Assembly: GCA_025757985.1 (NCBI GenBank)
Contig: CP107210.1
Coordinates: forward strand, 2,108,001-2,172,000
Source: Oscillospiraceae bacterium
GTDB taxonomy: Bacteria > Bacillota > Clostridia > Oscillospirales > Ruminococcaceae
Reading direction: 5' to 3'
Length of the DNA stretch: 64,000 nt
Made by a program: the position numbers and the translations under genes. Under the pieces are notes generated by a model. The model was not told where the DNA came from, made no database searches, and saw only the letters and a program-made list of their open reading frames with translations. Numbering within the stretch: the stretch's first letter is position 1; each line of letters starts with the position of its first letter. Positions 42,641 to 52,010 of this stretch are shown piece after piece.

Positions 42641-42677
42641 CAAAAAGAAAAGCCCGGCAAGCAAAAACTTGTCGGGC
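42641..42677 (-). terminator. Terminator of the XRE gene
   Basis: Minus strand GCCCGACAAG/CTTGCCGGGC followed by TTTTCTTTTTG, 12 nt after the stop. Confidence 0.8.
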
Positions 42678-42688
42678 AGAAAGCGGAT

Positions 42689-43012
42689 TTACTTTTCTTC
42701 TATCCAATCAAGGATTATCTGCAATTTCTGTATGTCACCGTCATCGAGGTCTTGCAGTCGGTTAAAAATGTTGATACGGTCGGATTCGTCCCCGGCACCG
42801 GTAAAGAATTCCTGCGGGGTTACGCCGAGGTATTCACAGATGCGCAGGAATTCGTGCATTGAGGGCATTGCCTTGCCGATCGAAATACTGCGCATATAGC
42901 TGCCGCTTTTGCCAAGGTCAAGGCTCATTTTATGTTCAGAAACATGAAGGCGATGGCGCAGCTGCGTGATGCGCTTACGGACAAAATTCTCATATTCGGC
43001 TACCTGAAGCAA
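42689..43012 (-). CDS. XRE-family repressor-like protein
   Basis: 107 residues. A Cro/C1-type HTH: RITQLRHRLHVSEHKMSLDL and SMHEFLRICEYLGVTPQEFF. The C-terminal helix LQDLDDGDIQKLQIILDWIE is common in Firmicutes mobile-element repressors. It probably controls element genes. Confidence 0.85.
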   Translation of the reverse strand: MLQVAEYENFVRKRITQLRHRLHVSEHKMSLDLGKSGSYMRSISIGKAMPSMHEFLRICEYLGVTPQEFFTGAGDESDRINIFNRLQDLDDGDIQKLQIILDWIEEK

Positions 43013-43169
43013 GCAGATACACCCTTTCCCATTTATACTATAATATGTAAATATTGTAATATAAATCGCGGTAGAGCGTTCAGCATTGATGTATCAGTTT
43101 TCGCGTGATTGCCATTATATTAACGAATGAATACCGAATTTTGAAAAAAGTTTTTTCAGACGCGGTGTT

Positions 43170-43730
43170 TCAGATATGCAGCAGGTCGGGAAAGCGTAAA
43201 ATATGGTCGATATGCGCAATCGCCCCGGTTAATGTATCAAAGCGCCCCTCGCACGGATCGGGCACTTCAGTTAAGGAGGTGGGATCTGCCGTAAGACCGT
43301 TTTCCTCCAGCCACGCATCAAACGCCTTGCGTATCGCTGCGGCATTGGCGCGCTTTTCCTCGTTGGTGGCACACTCATCAAGGTAGATGATGGCGTCATA
43401 TTTGGTGGTTGCCGTGTTGTGGGTGATTTCTGCGAAGGTGAACCTGTTTATATAGATATGGAACAAGAGTTCTACGCCCAACTTGTGTAGCTCGGTTTCC
43501 GCCCGCTGGCGCTCGGAAATTTGCGTTCTTTTGCCCAATGCAGCGCGTAGCTTCCGGAACAACTCGTCCCCGTCCGCAGGGTACAATGCAGTACCCTTGG
43601 TGTCCTCGATTTCCTCAAAGCAGTATGCCTGCTGCGAGGGCGACAGCATCCCCTGTTCAGCCAGCTGCATGGCATCGAGAAGATCCTTCCGATAGGATTG
43701 TGATAACGACATTGCGAATTTCTTTTCCAT
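43170..43730 (-). CDS. Hypothetical protein, element-borne paralogue of the gene at 21137
   Basis: 186 residues, unknown function, soluble. End-to-end similarity to the chromosomal protein at 21137-21700: both have the YxxDLL helix, C-x-E-E, YPxDGDxLxxxL, and a C-terminal segment with (G/E)xFDT. AAGGAG precedes the ATG. Found next to an XRE repressor in the element. Confidence 0.72.
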   Translation of the reverse strand: MEKKFAMSLSQSYRKDLLDAMQLAEQGMLSPSQQAYCFEEIEDTKGTALYPADGDELFRKLRAALGKRTQISERQRAETELHKLGVELLFHIYINRFTFAEITHNTATTKYDAIIYLDECATNEEKRANAAAIRKAFDAWLEENGLTADPTSLTEVPDPCEGRFDTLTGAIAHIDHILRFPDLLHI

Positions 43731-43888
43731 AAAAGACCACTCCTTGTTTTTAATTGGTGAATCTAGTATGAATTGTAGTTCTTATTTGTGTCGAAATTGC
43801 TCGAAGTAACAGATATAAGGTAAATAGTTCATACAACAATCATCAAGATTCTTGCTTCAGCTGCTTATAAACTGCCAGTATCTCACCA

Positions 43889-45523
43889 TTACTGTCCGAA
43901 CACTAACTCCAAGGGGTTCATTCTCACGCCATTTTGCATAACCTCAAAATGCAGATGATTCCCAGTACTGTCGCCGGTATTGCCTACATAACCTATAACC
44001 TGCCCTGCCGTTACCGCTTCCCCTGCGGTAACGGCAGTTTGCGTCATGTGGGCGTACCGCGTGGACAAGCCTGCGCCGTTATCCAGCAACACCTGATTGC
44101 CGTAGCTGTCGTTCCAGCCGCTGATTAGCACCGTGCCGCTGTGGGCAGCCAAGATGGGTGTTCCCTCCGGTGCAGGAATATCTGTGCCGCGATGCCCGGC
44201 ATTGCCGAAAGCGTCCACTTCCCCGAAGTGGCAGGATATATAAGTATGTCCCGGCAGCGGCCAGCACAGCGCGCCATCGGCAACGGCAATCCCACCGCAC
44301 AGGGCAAGCAGACTGGGGCGCATTTCCTCGGAAAGCAGCTGGTGCAAAATGTCCCGCTGGTCTTGCGTAAAGCGGTACAAATCTGCCAGCGCGTCCACCG
44401 ATTTGCTGCTGACCGTGATGTGCAGAACGTACTCCGTGACCGGCTCCGGGTCGGGTTCGTCTTCGGTCGGTTCCGGCGTGGCGGTTATTTCCTCCACCTC
44501 GGCGCTTATTTCGTGCATCGCCCAAAAGGTGTCCTGAATCAACCGCTTCTTGCTTTCGTCAATGACGACCACATCGCCGTCATTGTTCAGGTTGTTCTGT
44601 ACAGCAAAGACGGCCAGCACTTCGGGCCAGTAGCTCGCCCAAGTGTGACCGTCCTCGTAGTCGTATTCCATCGTGGTTTCGCTGCATTCCGGATGCGCCG
44701 ACACAATGTCGTTGATCGCTGTGCCAAAGTCTGTATTGGTTTCGGCAACGATTTCGGCAATGCGGATGCTGTTCGGGTCGCCAGATTCATCGGCAAACAA
44801 AATGCCCATCGGTGAGCCGATGACCGCCGCGGCCGCGCCTATGACCATCGCCAGCAACAGCACCACGCCGCCCGCGCCAAGCAGCGCCATCAGCGAACCG
44901 GCTGCACGCCGTATCGTGCGCGTCAGTATCGCTTTCAGCCGCAGCCACGCAGCTTGTAGCAACGTGCGAACTCTGCCCAGCGCGGCTTGCTTGATGCCTC
45001 CACCGGAAAAGACAGGAACTGTGTCGGGCAGTCTGACGCCGCTGCCAAGCACCGTGCCGCCCGCCTGCTTTTGCAGATGGCGACGCACCGTTTCGCGCGT
45101 GAGGTGTTGGCGTTTCAGTGTCTGCATTTTGTCACGGTAGGAATCGGGCGTTTTGATTTCCCGCTTATCCAGCGCCTTTTGCCGAAAGCGCTGGCGCTTG
45201 AAGGTTTCTCTCTTGTCAGCGGATTGCCCCAAGGGGGTATTTTCTGTTTCAGCGGGCTGGGCAACGTGTGTGGTTGGCACACGCTGGCGCTTTTCCTGCA
45301 AAATCCGAAATTGACGGTAGCTGATTCGTCCTGTGTCCAGCACCTTGCTTTGCAAGTTCTCTGCCGCGTGTGCAGCTTTTTCGGAAACAACCGTCTGGGC
45401 GTATTCTTCCGGCGTCTGCTGCTCGGTATCTGCTGCCGATTCCGCCTGCCGCACTGTCTGCTTTCGCTTGGCTTCAGCTTTTTGCAATGCCGCGCGTATC
45501 AGCCGCTTGCTCTTATACTCCAT
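43889..45523 (-). CDS. Conjugative-element M23 peptidase, membrane anchored
   Basis: 544 residues. The N-terminal ~200 residues are basic and Gln/Lys/Arg-rich (cytoplasmic), then one membrane helix (ALLGAGGVVLLLAMVIGAAA). The extracellular part ends in an M23 domain with HRGTDIPAPEGTP and GNHLHFEVMQNG (zinc-binding His residues). Such proteins open peptidoglycan for ICE transfer machinery (CD1107-type modules). An insertion PEPTEDEPDPEPVTE is a flexible linker. ATG 45523 follows GGGGAG. It remains although other transfer genes are missing. Confidence 0.87.
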   Translation of the reverse strand: MEYKSKRLIRAALQKAEAKRKQTVRQAESAADTEQQTPEEYAQTVVSEKAAHAAENLQSKVLDTGRISYRQFRILQEKRQRVPTTHVAQPAETENTPLGQSADKRETFKRQRFRQKALDKREIKTPDSYRDKMQTLKRQHLTRETVRRHLQKQAGGTVLGSGVRLPDTVPVFSGGGIKQAALGRVRTLLQAAWLRLKAILTRTIRRAAGSLMALLGAGGVVLLLAMVIGAAAAVIGSPMGILFADESGDPNSIRIAEIVAETNTDFGTAINDIVSAHPECSETTMEYDYEDGHTWASYWPEVLAVFAVQNNLNNDGDVVVIDESKKRLIQDTFWAMHEISAEVEEITATPEPTEDEPDPEPVTEYVLHITVSSKSVDALADLYRFTQDQRDILHQLLSEEMRPSLLALCGGIAVADGALCWPLPGHTYISCHFGEVDAFGNAGHRGTDIPAPEGTPILAAHSGTVLISGWNDSYGNQVLLDNGAGLSTRYAHMTQTAVTAGEAVTAGQVIGYVGNTGDSTGNHLHFEVMQNGVRMNPLELVFGQ

Positions 45524-45525
45524 AG

Positions 45526-45951
45526 TCAACGCTCCCCACGATTGGCGGCGCTGCGCTCCTGCATCAGGCGTCTGTACTGGTCAGGGGTGCATTTCATCGG
45601 CATAATGCCAATGGGGGTCGGCAAGAACAGCTCCGGGTCACGAAACAGCTTTTCGTAGTGTCGGAGCTGCTTGTCGGTCAGGCTGCAAAATTCCTCCCCG
45701 GAAAAACCGCAGATGAAGAAATTGCCCGCGATAACATCGTAGTCCTCAATGCAACGGTTCAGCGGCAGACCGTCCACCTTGCCCGAATCGTTGCAGATAA
45801 GCGCCACATCGTCCTTTGACCATGGGTATACGGCTTGCATATCCCCACCGACAAGCTGCTGAAGAGTGCGCAGCTTATTCATAGCGAACCGTTTTTCCGG
45901 ATGCTTGCCCGGCTGAACATACAGAATACGGATTTTGTTCTCGTTTATCAG
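45526..45951 (-). CDS. DUF3846-like ICE protein with non-ATG start
   Basis: About 141 residues if the frame begins at CTG 45951, 118 if at ATG 45882. The upstream part NENKIRILYVQPGKHPEKRF aligns with the usual DUF3846 N-terminus, and LQQLVGGDMQAVYPW follows, so the longer form is probably the original gene. GGAG lies 8 nt before the CTG. Either CTG is used as a start or the ATG has mutated. Two bases separate its stop from the M23 gene. Function unknown; typical of gut ICEs. Confidence 0.65.
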   Translation of the reverse strand: MINENKIRILYVQPGKHPEKRFAMNKLRTLQQLVGGDMQAVYPWSKDDVALICNDSGKVDGLPLNRCIEDYDVIAGNFFICGFSGEEFCSLTDKQLRHYEKLFRDPELFLPTPIGIMPMKCTPDQYRRLMQERSAANRGER

Positions 45952-45969
45952 GTAGAAAACTCCTTTTTG

Positions 45970-46006
45970 ATAAAAAAATACCGCTGTATCGGGTGATACA
46001 GCGGGG
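45970..46006 (-). terminator. Terminator left upstream of the DUF3846 gene
   Basis: Minus strand CCGCTGTATC/GATACAGCGG followed by TATTTTTTT. It would end a gene further upstream that is no longer present, as IS and cargo sequence begin about 100 bp away. Confidence 0.7.
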
Positions 46007-46104
46007 GTGACAAAGAATTTGGGGAATTGTACCGTAATCTCCTATGATATATATCAAAATGCTCATTTTTGAATAGTTGTATTCACTGATAATGCGCTGA
46101 CAAT

Positions 46105-46407
46105 TGATATAGTCCCCTTAGAGTAGACATCTAAAAAAGCAAAAATTTTCAAGTCTACACTAAGGGGGCTTTATTATGTCAAGAAGAAGGAACAAGTACT
46201 ACGACAGGAAGCTAAAGCTGCAAGCAGTGCAGGATTATTTTGGAGGCGGTGGCAGTTTACGGACTATTTGCAAAAAACACGGGATCAAAGACAAAAAGCA
46301 GCTGCGGAACCGGATAAAGTGGTATAATGGTCATAAAGAAATCAAGGAGAGGCGAGCAGCCGGAACGGAGATTTATATGACCAAGGGCAGAAAGACAACA
46401 GAAAAGG
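46105..46407 (+). mobile_element. IS3-family insertion sequence, left fragment (copy A)
   Basis: Matches the first 303 bp of the copy at 57849 almost exactly: TGATATAGT left end and the first ~77 codons of orfA (start ATG 46176). After 46407 the sequence is unrelated, so orfA is broken and orfB is missing. Same orientation as copy B. Confidence 0.88.
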
Positions 46408-46492
46408 TCCGCACGAACTCCCGTTTTTCCTCTGCGCTGGCATTTTTGAGCAGCATTATGCTTCATTGCTCTGTGGTTGCTGCGTTGCTTCC

Positions 46493-46560
46493 GTAATAAA
46501 TCCCGGCATTCCGATGCCGATTGGATTTTCTGGTGGATGGCGTGTAAGAAAAAGTGTTTG
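46493..46560. repeat. ~60-bp degenerate direct repeat (copy 1)
   Basis: AAATCCCGGCATTCCGATGC followed by CGATTGGATTTTC; a similar segment lies at 47417-47480. The pair brackets the truncated GPH transporter gene. Confidence 0.5.
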
Positions 46561-46566
46561 GGGTTG

Positions 46567-47493
46567 TCATTTTGTGGAGACACCCTGTTCAATCGCCAGA
46601 GTTATTTCATCGACTTCTTTTTTTCCAAGAGGGTACAAGGTCCCAAAAACCAGCCCGGCAGCAGCGCACAGAATCAGCGGAAGCATGATGGAACAGAAGA
46701 TGATGCCGCCTTCGACGCTCTGCGGTTGTTGCGCTGCTCCTCCAATAAATCCTGTTGCCGCCAACATATATCCAGGGATTGCCCCCGCAACGCCTTGGGC
46801 GGCTTTGGAGACAAAAGAGGACAGGGATGCGACGGCGGCTTCGGCTCGTTTGCCGGTTTTATATTGCACATACATCGTGTTGTCGGCCTGAATGCCGTAG
46901 GCAAGGGGTCCGATAAAACCCCCACCGATCCCGGCGAAAACAGCGCCCAAATAGATCAGCAGCAGAGACCGGACATCTATAAACCGGATCAGTGACCCAC
47001 CTACGGCAACGATGATCCCCGCGAGAAAAACGTTTTTCTTTCCGACTTTGTTTGCCAAAACAGGTGCCACAGCCATGCCGAGCAGAGTAATCACAAGGGA
47101 AACAACCGAAACACCTGACATCAGTTTAAGATCCTTCATAATATAAGTGTAGAAAAAGGTGCCGGTGCCACTGCTAAGGGAGGTGCCGACCGTGGATAGC
47201 AGAATCGTGAGGAAGTGCGTCCAGACTGGCTTGAAGCGAAGGAACTGAAACAATTCCCGCAGGCTATACCGTTCGTCGTCGGTGCCTTTGGGCGTTATCC
47301 ATTCATGTGTTGCAGCTTGCCTCCAAAGTTTAGCAAAACAAATGATTTTATGCTGTTCTCCCGTACAAACGAGAAACAGCCGATCAGATCGTCCAACGGG
47401 ATCATGCGGCAAAATCCCCCCCAAAAAATCCGGGATTCTGATACCGATTGGATTTTTGGGAGGGATGCAGGAAAAAGTGCTTCTCAGCCGCAA
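46567..47493 (-). pseudogene. GPH-family sugar:cation symporter, N-terminal half missing
   Basis: The open frame is 308 residues, but only from about residue 74 (TDDERYSLRELFQFLRFKPV) does it match GPH transporters; about six C-terminal helices follow, with IQADNTMYVQYKTGKRAEA as the late cytoplasmic motif. Full-length members are about 450-470 residues, so helices 1-6 are lost. The first ~70 codons come from unrelated repeat sequence (including 47417-47480). Probably non-functional. It lies just before the intact GPH gene at 47514. Confidence 0.75.
47417..47480. repeat. ~60-bp degenerate direct repeat (copy 2)
   Basis: AAAATCCGGGATTCTGATAC followed by CGATTGGATTTTTGGG, similar to 46493-46560. 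Confidence 0.5.
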
Positions 47494-47513
47494 GTGATTG
47501 ACGTAGAGATGAC

Positions 47514-48890
47514 TTAGTACCGATTGATCATCTGTGCTTCCGCTTCCTCGCGGGTGATCTCACCATTGTTGCACTTGGACATGAGCTGAACATCATGGTC
47601 GTTGAGTTTGTACAGGTGCAGGATGAGCAGCGTGCAGATTCCCCCAATGATGCTGCCAAGGCAGCTGAAGGTCCACAATTTATCGGCAAATCCTGCCGCC
47701 TGAATGACGCCCTCACCTTCTTTGAAACCGATCAGAGTCAGGGCAAAAACGCTGGCGGCGGTTGCGATCGCACCGTTCAGTTTGGTAAAGAACGTCTGCG
47801 CCGCAAAAGTAACGCCACGCATTTTCAGTCCGGTTTTGTACTGCCCGTACTCATAACAATCGGGGGTGAATTGGTATTGCAGGATCGCGGCGATGCCCAG
47901 CGGAAATCCACCCAGTGCGTTTAGGATCACATAGACCATCATGTTCTCATATCCGGCTATGTAGCGAACGATGCCCAAAATCAAAGCAAACATATAGGAG
48001 AAATAGAAAATTTTGAATTTGTCATATTTCTTGCATAGTTGTACAGCAATCGCCGCACCGATCAGTGTCGGAACGATCACCGCCATCGAGACAAAGGAAG
48101 CAATTTCTTCGCCGCCGAGGCAATACCGGGCAATGTATAACCCCCAGGTGGCACCAACATTGAGCAGACTGCTGATAAGAGGAGCAGCAAAGAAAATCAA
48201 CAGGTATTTATTGGAACGCAGGCATTCGACCATATCGCGCAGCGTATAGTTTTCCTCGGCTCCTCCATCCCGTGCTTTTTCTCTTTCGATCACGCGCTCT
48301 TTTGCAAACAGACACATCGGGATCATCATGGCAGCGGACAAAATGGACAACACGATCACAGTCGTAGCCCAGCCGCCCAAACTCTGCCGGACCAGTGGCA
48401 AAAGGATGCCGGTCACAATGCCGGCAAAAATTGCAAAAATTCTTCCGATGCTGTTCAGGGACACGCGCTCTTTCTGGTCAAGCGTCATTGTAGTGACAAT
48501 GCCAAAAATCGGCACATCGCAAAGCGTATAGGCCGTATCCCACAGCATATAGGCAAGGGTCGCCCAGATGAGCTTGGCCACCAACGGGATGCCCGTAGGG
48601 ATCACGAAAAGAAGAATGGTAGAGACCGGGATCGCGATGACAGAAATTCGGAGCCAGGGGAGAAATTTTCCTTTCTTAAAATGCACCTTATCCATGATCA
48701 TGCCGAAGATGGGATCGTTGATGGCATCCCATACTTTTGTGATCAGTGCCACGACCGCAACCAAAGCCGCCGTGATGCCGACATCCGTGAAATAAGTGGT
48801 CATGTATCCAATCAGGCCGTAGAATACGTTCTGGCCCATAAAATACATACCGTAGCTGAATTTTTCCTTTTTGGTAACAGCGTTTTCCAT
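47514..48890 (-). CDS. GPH-family glycoside:cation symporter
   Basis: 458 residues, about 12 helices. KFSYGMYFMGQNVFYGLIGY at the start, KVWDAINDPIFGMIMDKVHF (the conserved DAxxDP-x-G motif) and YEYGQYKTGLKMRG in the second half are GPH hallmarks (melibiose/glucuronide/isoprimeverose carrier family). It would import the glycosides cleaved by the linked GH78 and GH3 enzymes. AAGGAAGG supports ATG 48890. Confidence 0.9.
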   Translation of the reverse strand: MENAVTKKEKFSYGMYFMGQNVFYGLIGYMTTYFTDVGITAALVAVVALITKVWDAINDPIFGMIMDKVHFKKGKFLPWLRISVIAIPVSTILLFVIPTGIPLVAKLIWATLAYMLWDTAYTLCDVPIFGIVTTMTLDQKERVSLNSIGRIFAIFAGIVTGILLPLVRQSLGGWATTVIVLSILSAAMMIPMCLFAKERVIEREKARDGGAEENYTLRDMVECLRSNKYLLIFFAAPLISSLLNVGATWGLYIARYCLGGEEIASFVSMAVIVPTLIGAAIAVQLCKKYDKFKIFYFSYMFALILGIVRYIAGYENMMVYVILNALGGFPLGIAAILQYQFTPDCYEYGQYKTGLKMRGVTFAAQTFFTKLNGAIATAASVFALTLIGFKEGEGVIQAAGFADKLWTFSCLGSIIGGICTLLILHLYKLNDHDVQLMSKCNNGEITREEAEAQMINRY

Positions 48891-48972
48891 TATGTTATCC
48901 TTCCTTTCCGTGTGTTGGAAAATGGGGCGTTCCATCGCGGTGCCGCCCGCTGATCTGACGTTTTGCCCGGAA

Positions 48973-49130
48973 TTACTGCTTTACATCGCAATCAAACGTA
49001 TAGGGACCACTTCCGATCTTGTACGAACTTCCGTCTGGCAGGTTTACCACTGCCGTAGTGTTGCAGGGGATATCCACTTCTATATCTTCATGGTCTGTAT
49101 TGACTGTTTGCTTTAAGTCTTGTAAGCTCC
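48973..49130 (-). pseudogene. Remnant of a GH78 C-terminus
   Basis: VDIPCNTTAVVNLPDGSSYK followed by IGSGPYTFDC is the typical C-terminal beta-sandwich end of alpha-L-rhamnosidases. Only ~50 residues remain between the transporter and the intact GH78 gene, and the sequence differs from the intact gene's end. So a second rhamnosidase gene once stood here. Confidence 0.6.
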
Positions 49131-49193
49131 ATAATGGTCTCCTGCGCTTGTAGAAATTAGCGTTCCTTCGTCGGGAACGTGTTCCTGAAACGT

Positions 49194-51989
49194 TCAAAAT
49201 TCTTCCAGCAATACGTTGAGACGTTGTGCTTGCTCCGCGCTCACCCCGCCCGCGAAAGCTTCTGCGGCCTGCCGCAGCGTAAGCCCATACGCAAGATCCG
49301 GGATCATATCCACCTCCATCATATTGGAAAGGAACGCCCTGATCGCCGGCTCAGCCAACAAGTCTTCCAGCGTGGAGTCTACGCTGTAGCTTTTTTTCAA
49401 GGGGCTTGCGGCCTTGTAGGTGACCGTATATTGCCCGGCCTTTACGCAGCAGATCCCGTTTTCCACCGTTTCAAACAAAGGGTTATCCGTATCGTGGTAT
49501 ACGGAGTCTGGCGCATACGGAAGGATCACCTGCGCCTTTGCACCGAACGGAACGGTGATGGTGACTGTGATTTGGTCGCCGTTTTCGATCTGCCACCCAC
49601 AGCGATAGCACCCGCTGGCCGAATCGTAAACCGCGCTTGCCGAGCCCAACTTGTGATCCACCTTGGGGCTGATGCGCATCATCTTGCCGCCCGGGCCTTG
49701 CTCCGTCACATCGATCCCGGCTACATGGCGGAAGATCCACTCCAATACAGCGCCATAGGAATAATGATTCAGGCTGTTCATCCCGGTGCTGGAAATGCGA
49801 CCGTTTTCATCCAGCGAGTTCCAGCGCTCCCACACCGTTGTGGCCCCCAACTTTACTTCGTGGAGCCAGCCCGGGTACTCCTCGTTCAGGAGCAGCCGAT
49901 AAGCCAAATCCGTCATGCCATGCTCGGTCAGGACGTTACACAGCAGCGGGGTCCCCACAAAGCCGGTGTTCAGCTTATTTTTGTTGTCCCGAAGGAGTTT
50001 TCGGAGCATCTGCTCCGTCAGACGTTCATTGTCCGACAAATGGTATTTCAGTGCAAGGACGAGCCCTGTCTGCGTTTTCACGGCACATCTGCCGGTAGCG
50101 GTAAAATATTCTTCCTTCACCACCTGCCACTGGCGGTCGGCGATGGCCTGGTAGTTCTGTCTTGTTTCTTCCAGACCGAGAACTGCGGCCGCTTTGGCAA
50201 CGATCTGGGCACTTGCCGCATAGTAGATGTCAGCGATGTAGGCTTCGTCCGTCGCCCCGTAAACGCTGTTTGCAACGGCCCCGGCACGGTCAAGCGCCAG
50301 CCAGTCTCCGTAATGAAAAACCTGTCTCCATCCATGGTGATTGCCGTCGATCTTGCGGATATAATCGACCCATGCTTTCATGCTCTCGATCTGGTTTTCA
50401 AGGATCGTTTTGTCACCGCTGAACAAATATACATTCCACGGAATGATACACGCAGCATCGCCCCATGCGCAGGAACACTTGCTCGGTCCGAATGTGGGGA
50501 CGACCTCGGGGACCATACCGCCAGCCAAGAGCTGTTCCTGATACAGATCGTATAAATATTTCCGATAGAAGGCAAACGAATCGGCCAGATAGCTTGCCGT
50601 TGCGGAAAAGACCTGCGTATCGCCGGTCCAGCCCATTCGCTCATCGCGTTGCGGGCAATCGGTTGGCACATCGAGAAAGTTTCCCCTCATGCCCCATTCT
50701 ACATTAGAGATCAGTTGATTTACCAGCGCATTGCCCGTTTTCACGTTGCCGATGCTCTCGTAATCGCTGTGCAGCACGATGGCTGTAAAATCCTCGCATG
50801 ACAGGTTGGAAACACCGCTGACCTTTACATAACGGTAGCCGTAGTATGTAAAATGGGGAACAATGGTTTTTTCTTTTCCATCTGAGACATAGATATATTC
50901 CGAAAGTGCCGTTCTCAGGTTTTCGTTATAGAAACACCCATCTTGAAGCACCTCGCCGGTTTGAATGCGAATCGTTGTCCCCGCCGGTTCCCGCACACGC
51001 AGTTGGAAAATTCCTGTGATTTCCTGCCCCAAATCGAATACTTCTTCACCGCGCGGCGTATGGATCAACGCCACCGGCTTCCGCAGCATTTGTGCCTTGA
51101 CCGGGATAGACAGCCGTTCCATAAGCCGCCCCTTCGGTGCCTGTGCGATCCGTGCGCAGCATTCCGGGGTAGGCGGCAAGGTATCATCCCGCCGTTCGCC
51201 GTCATAAATGTTGGAGAACCACAGGTTGCTTCGTTTTACCGACCAAGTCTCATCGGTGCCGACCACCTCGTTTGTGCCATCTTGGTACGCAATGTGAATC
51301 TCCGCGATCAGCTTCCATTCACTTCCATAGTATTCTTTCCGCTCAGGATCGCTGAATCCGAACCGCCCTTTGTACCAGCCGTTTCCCAGCAGGATCGACA
51401 GCATACCACCTTCTGATACCTGCTCCGTAACATCATAAGTCTGGTACTGAATCCACTGTGCATAATTGTTACAGTACGGCGTTAAATACTCGTCGCCGAT
51501 TTTGCTCGATACTTTGCTGGTTTCCCCCAGAAAATATGCTTCGTACAATCCCAGACCGCAAATATACAGCCTTGCGCGTGCAACTGCCCGGGTCGGGCTG
51601 ATCCGCTTGGAAAAAATCGGATGACGTTGCTGGCTGCTGTCACAGGTGATCCACTGGGCTGTCCATGGCTCCTCCATTTTGGCGGTCTCAAAAAACTGCA
51701 CGTCGGACTCGATCGTTTCTGCGGCATCCGTTGCCACAAGGACTTTCCAGTAATATCTTGTGCAGGGTTGTGGATCAAATTCTACCCTTGCGGCGCGGCT
51801 GTCAAGTGCGGCCTCTCCCGTATCGAAGCAAAGCGTGGTAAAGGTCGGCTCTTTGCTGATCATGATCCTTGCGTGGCGCTGTTCCTGCCCTTTGCACCCT
51901 TTTACCTTCCACGAAAACACCAGCGGCTTCAGAGCATAGCCTACAGGGTTTGTGATGTGATTGGTTTTTGCAGCATAAATCTCGCCCAT
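49194..51989 (-). CDS. GH78 alpha-L-rhamnosidase with C-terminal helical extension
   Basis: 931 residues, no signal peptide, so cytoplasmic. An N-terminal beta region is followed by beta-sandwich domains (GNGWYKGRFGF; HFTYYGYRYVKV), the (alpha/alpha)6 barrel with DCPQRDERMGWTGDTQVF (acidic active-site residues) and WERWNSLDENG, then a C-terminal beta-sandwich. The last ~60 residues (STLEDLLAEPAIRAFLSNMM to LLEEF) form an extra helical domain also seen at the end of the neighbouring GH3. It releases terminal rhamnose from plant glycosides or glycans. Confidence 0.93.
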   Translation of the reverse strand: MGEIYAAKTNHITNPVGYALKPLVFSWKVKGCKGQEQRHARIMISKEPTFTTLCFDTGEAALDSRAARVEFDPQPCTRYYWKVLVATDAAETIESDVQFFETAKMEEPWTAQWITCDSSQQRHPIFSKRISPTRAVARARLYICGLGLYEAYFLGETSKVSSKIGDEYLTPYCNNYAQWIQYQTYDVTEQVSEGGMLSILLGNGWYKGRFGFSDPERKEYYGSEWKLIAEIHIAYQDGTNEVVGTDETWSVKRSNLWFSNIYDGERRDDTLPPTPECCARIAQAPKGRLMERLSIPVKAQMLRKPVALIHTPRGEEVFDLGQEITGIFQLRVREPAGTTIRIQTGEVLQDGCFYNENLRTALSEYIYVSDGKEKTIVPHFTYYGYRYVKVSGVSNLSCEDFTAIVLHSDYESIGNVKTGNALVNQLISNVEWGMRGNFLDVPTDCPQRDERMGWTGDTQVFSATASYLADSFAFYRKYLYDLYQEQLLAGGMVPEVVPTFGPSKCSCAWGDAACIIPWNVYLFSGDKTILENQIESMKAWVDYIRKIDGNHHGWRQVFHYGDWLALDRAGAVANSVYGATDEAYIADIYYAASAQIVAKAAAVLGLEETRQNYQAIADRQWQVVKEEYFTATGRCAVKTQTGLVLALKYHLSDNERLTEQMLRKLLRDNKNKLNTGFVGTPLLCNVLTEHGMTDLAYRLLLNEEYPGWLHEVKLGATTVWERWNSLDENGRISSTGMNSLNHYSYGAVLEWIFRHVAGIDVTEQGPGGKMMRISPKVDHKLGSASAVYDSASGCYRCGWQIENGDQITVTITVPFGAKAQVILPYAPDSVYHDTDNPLFETVENGICCVKAGQYTVTYKAASPLKKSYSVDSTLEDLLAEPAIRAFLSNMMEVDMIPDLAYGLTLRQAAEAFAGGVSAEQAQRLNVLLEEF

Positions 51990-52010
51990 ACGGTTTTCCT
52001 CGCTTCTCTG

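Noticed and set aside
46176..46496. Intact small IS OrfA gene
   Set aside because: Only the first ~77 codons match the IS; the rest is unrelated sequence joined at the break, so it is a chimera.
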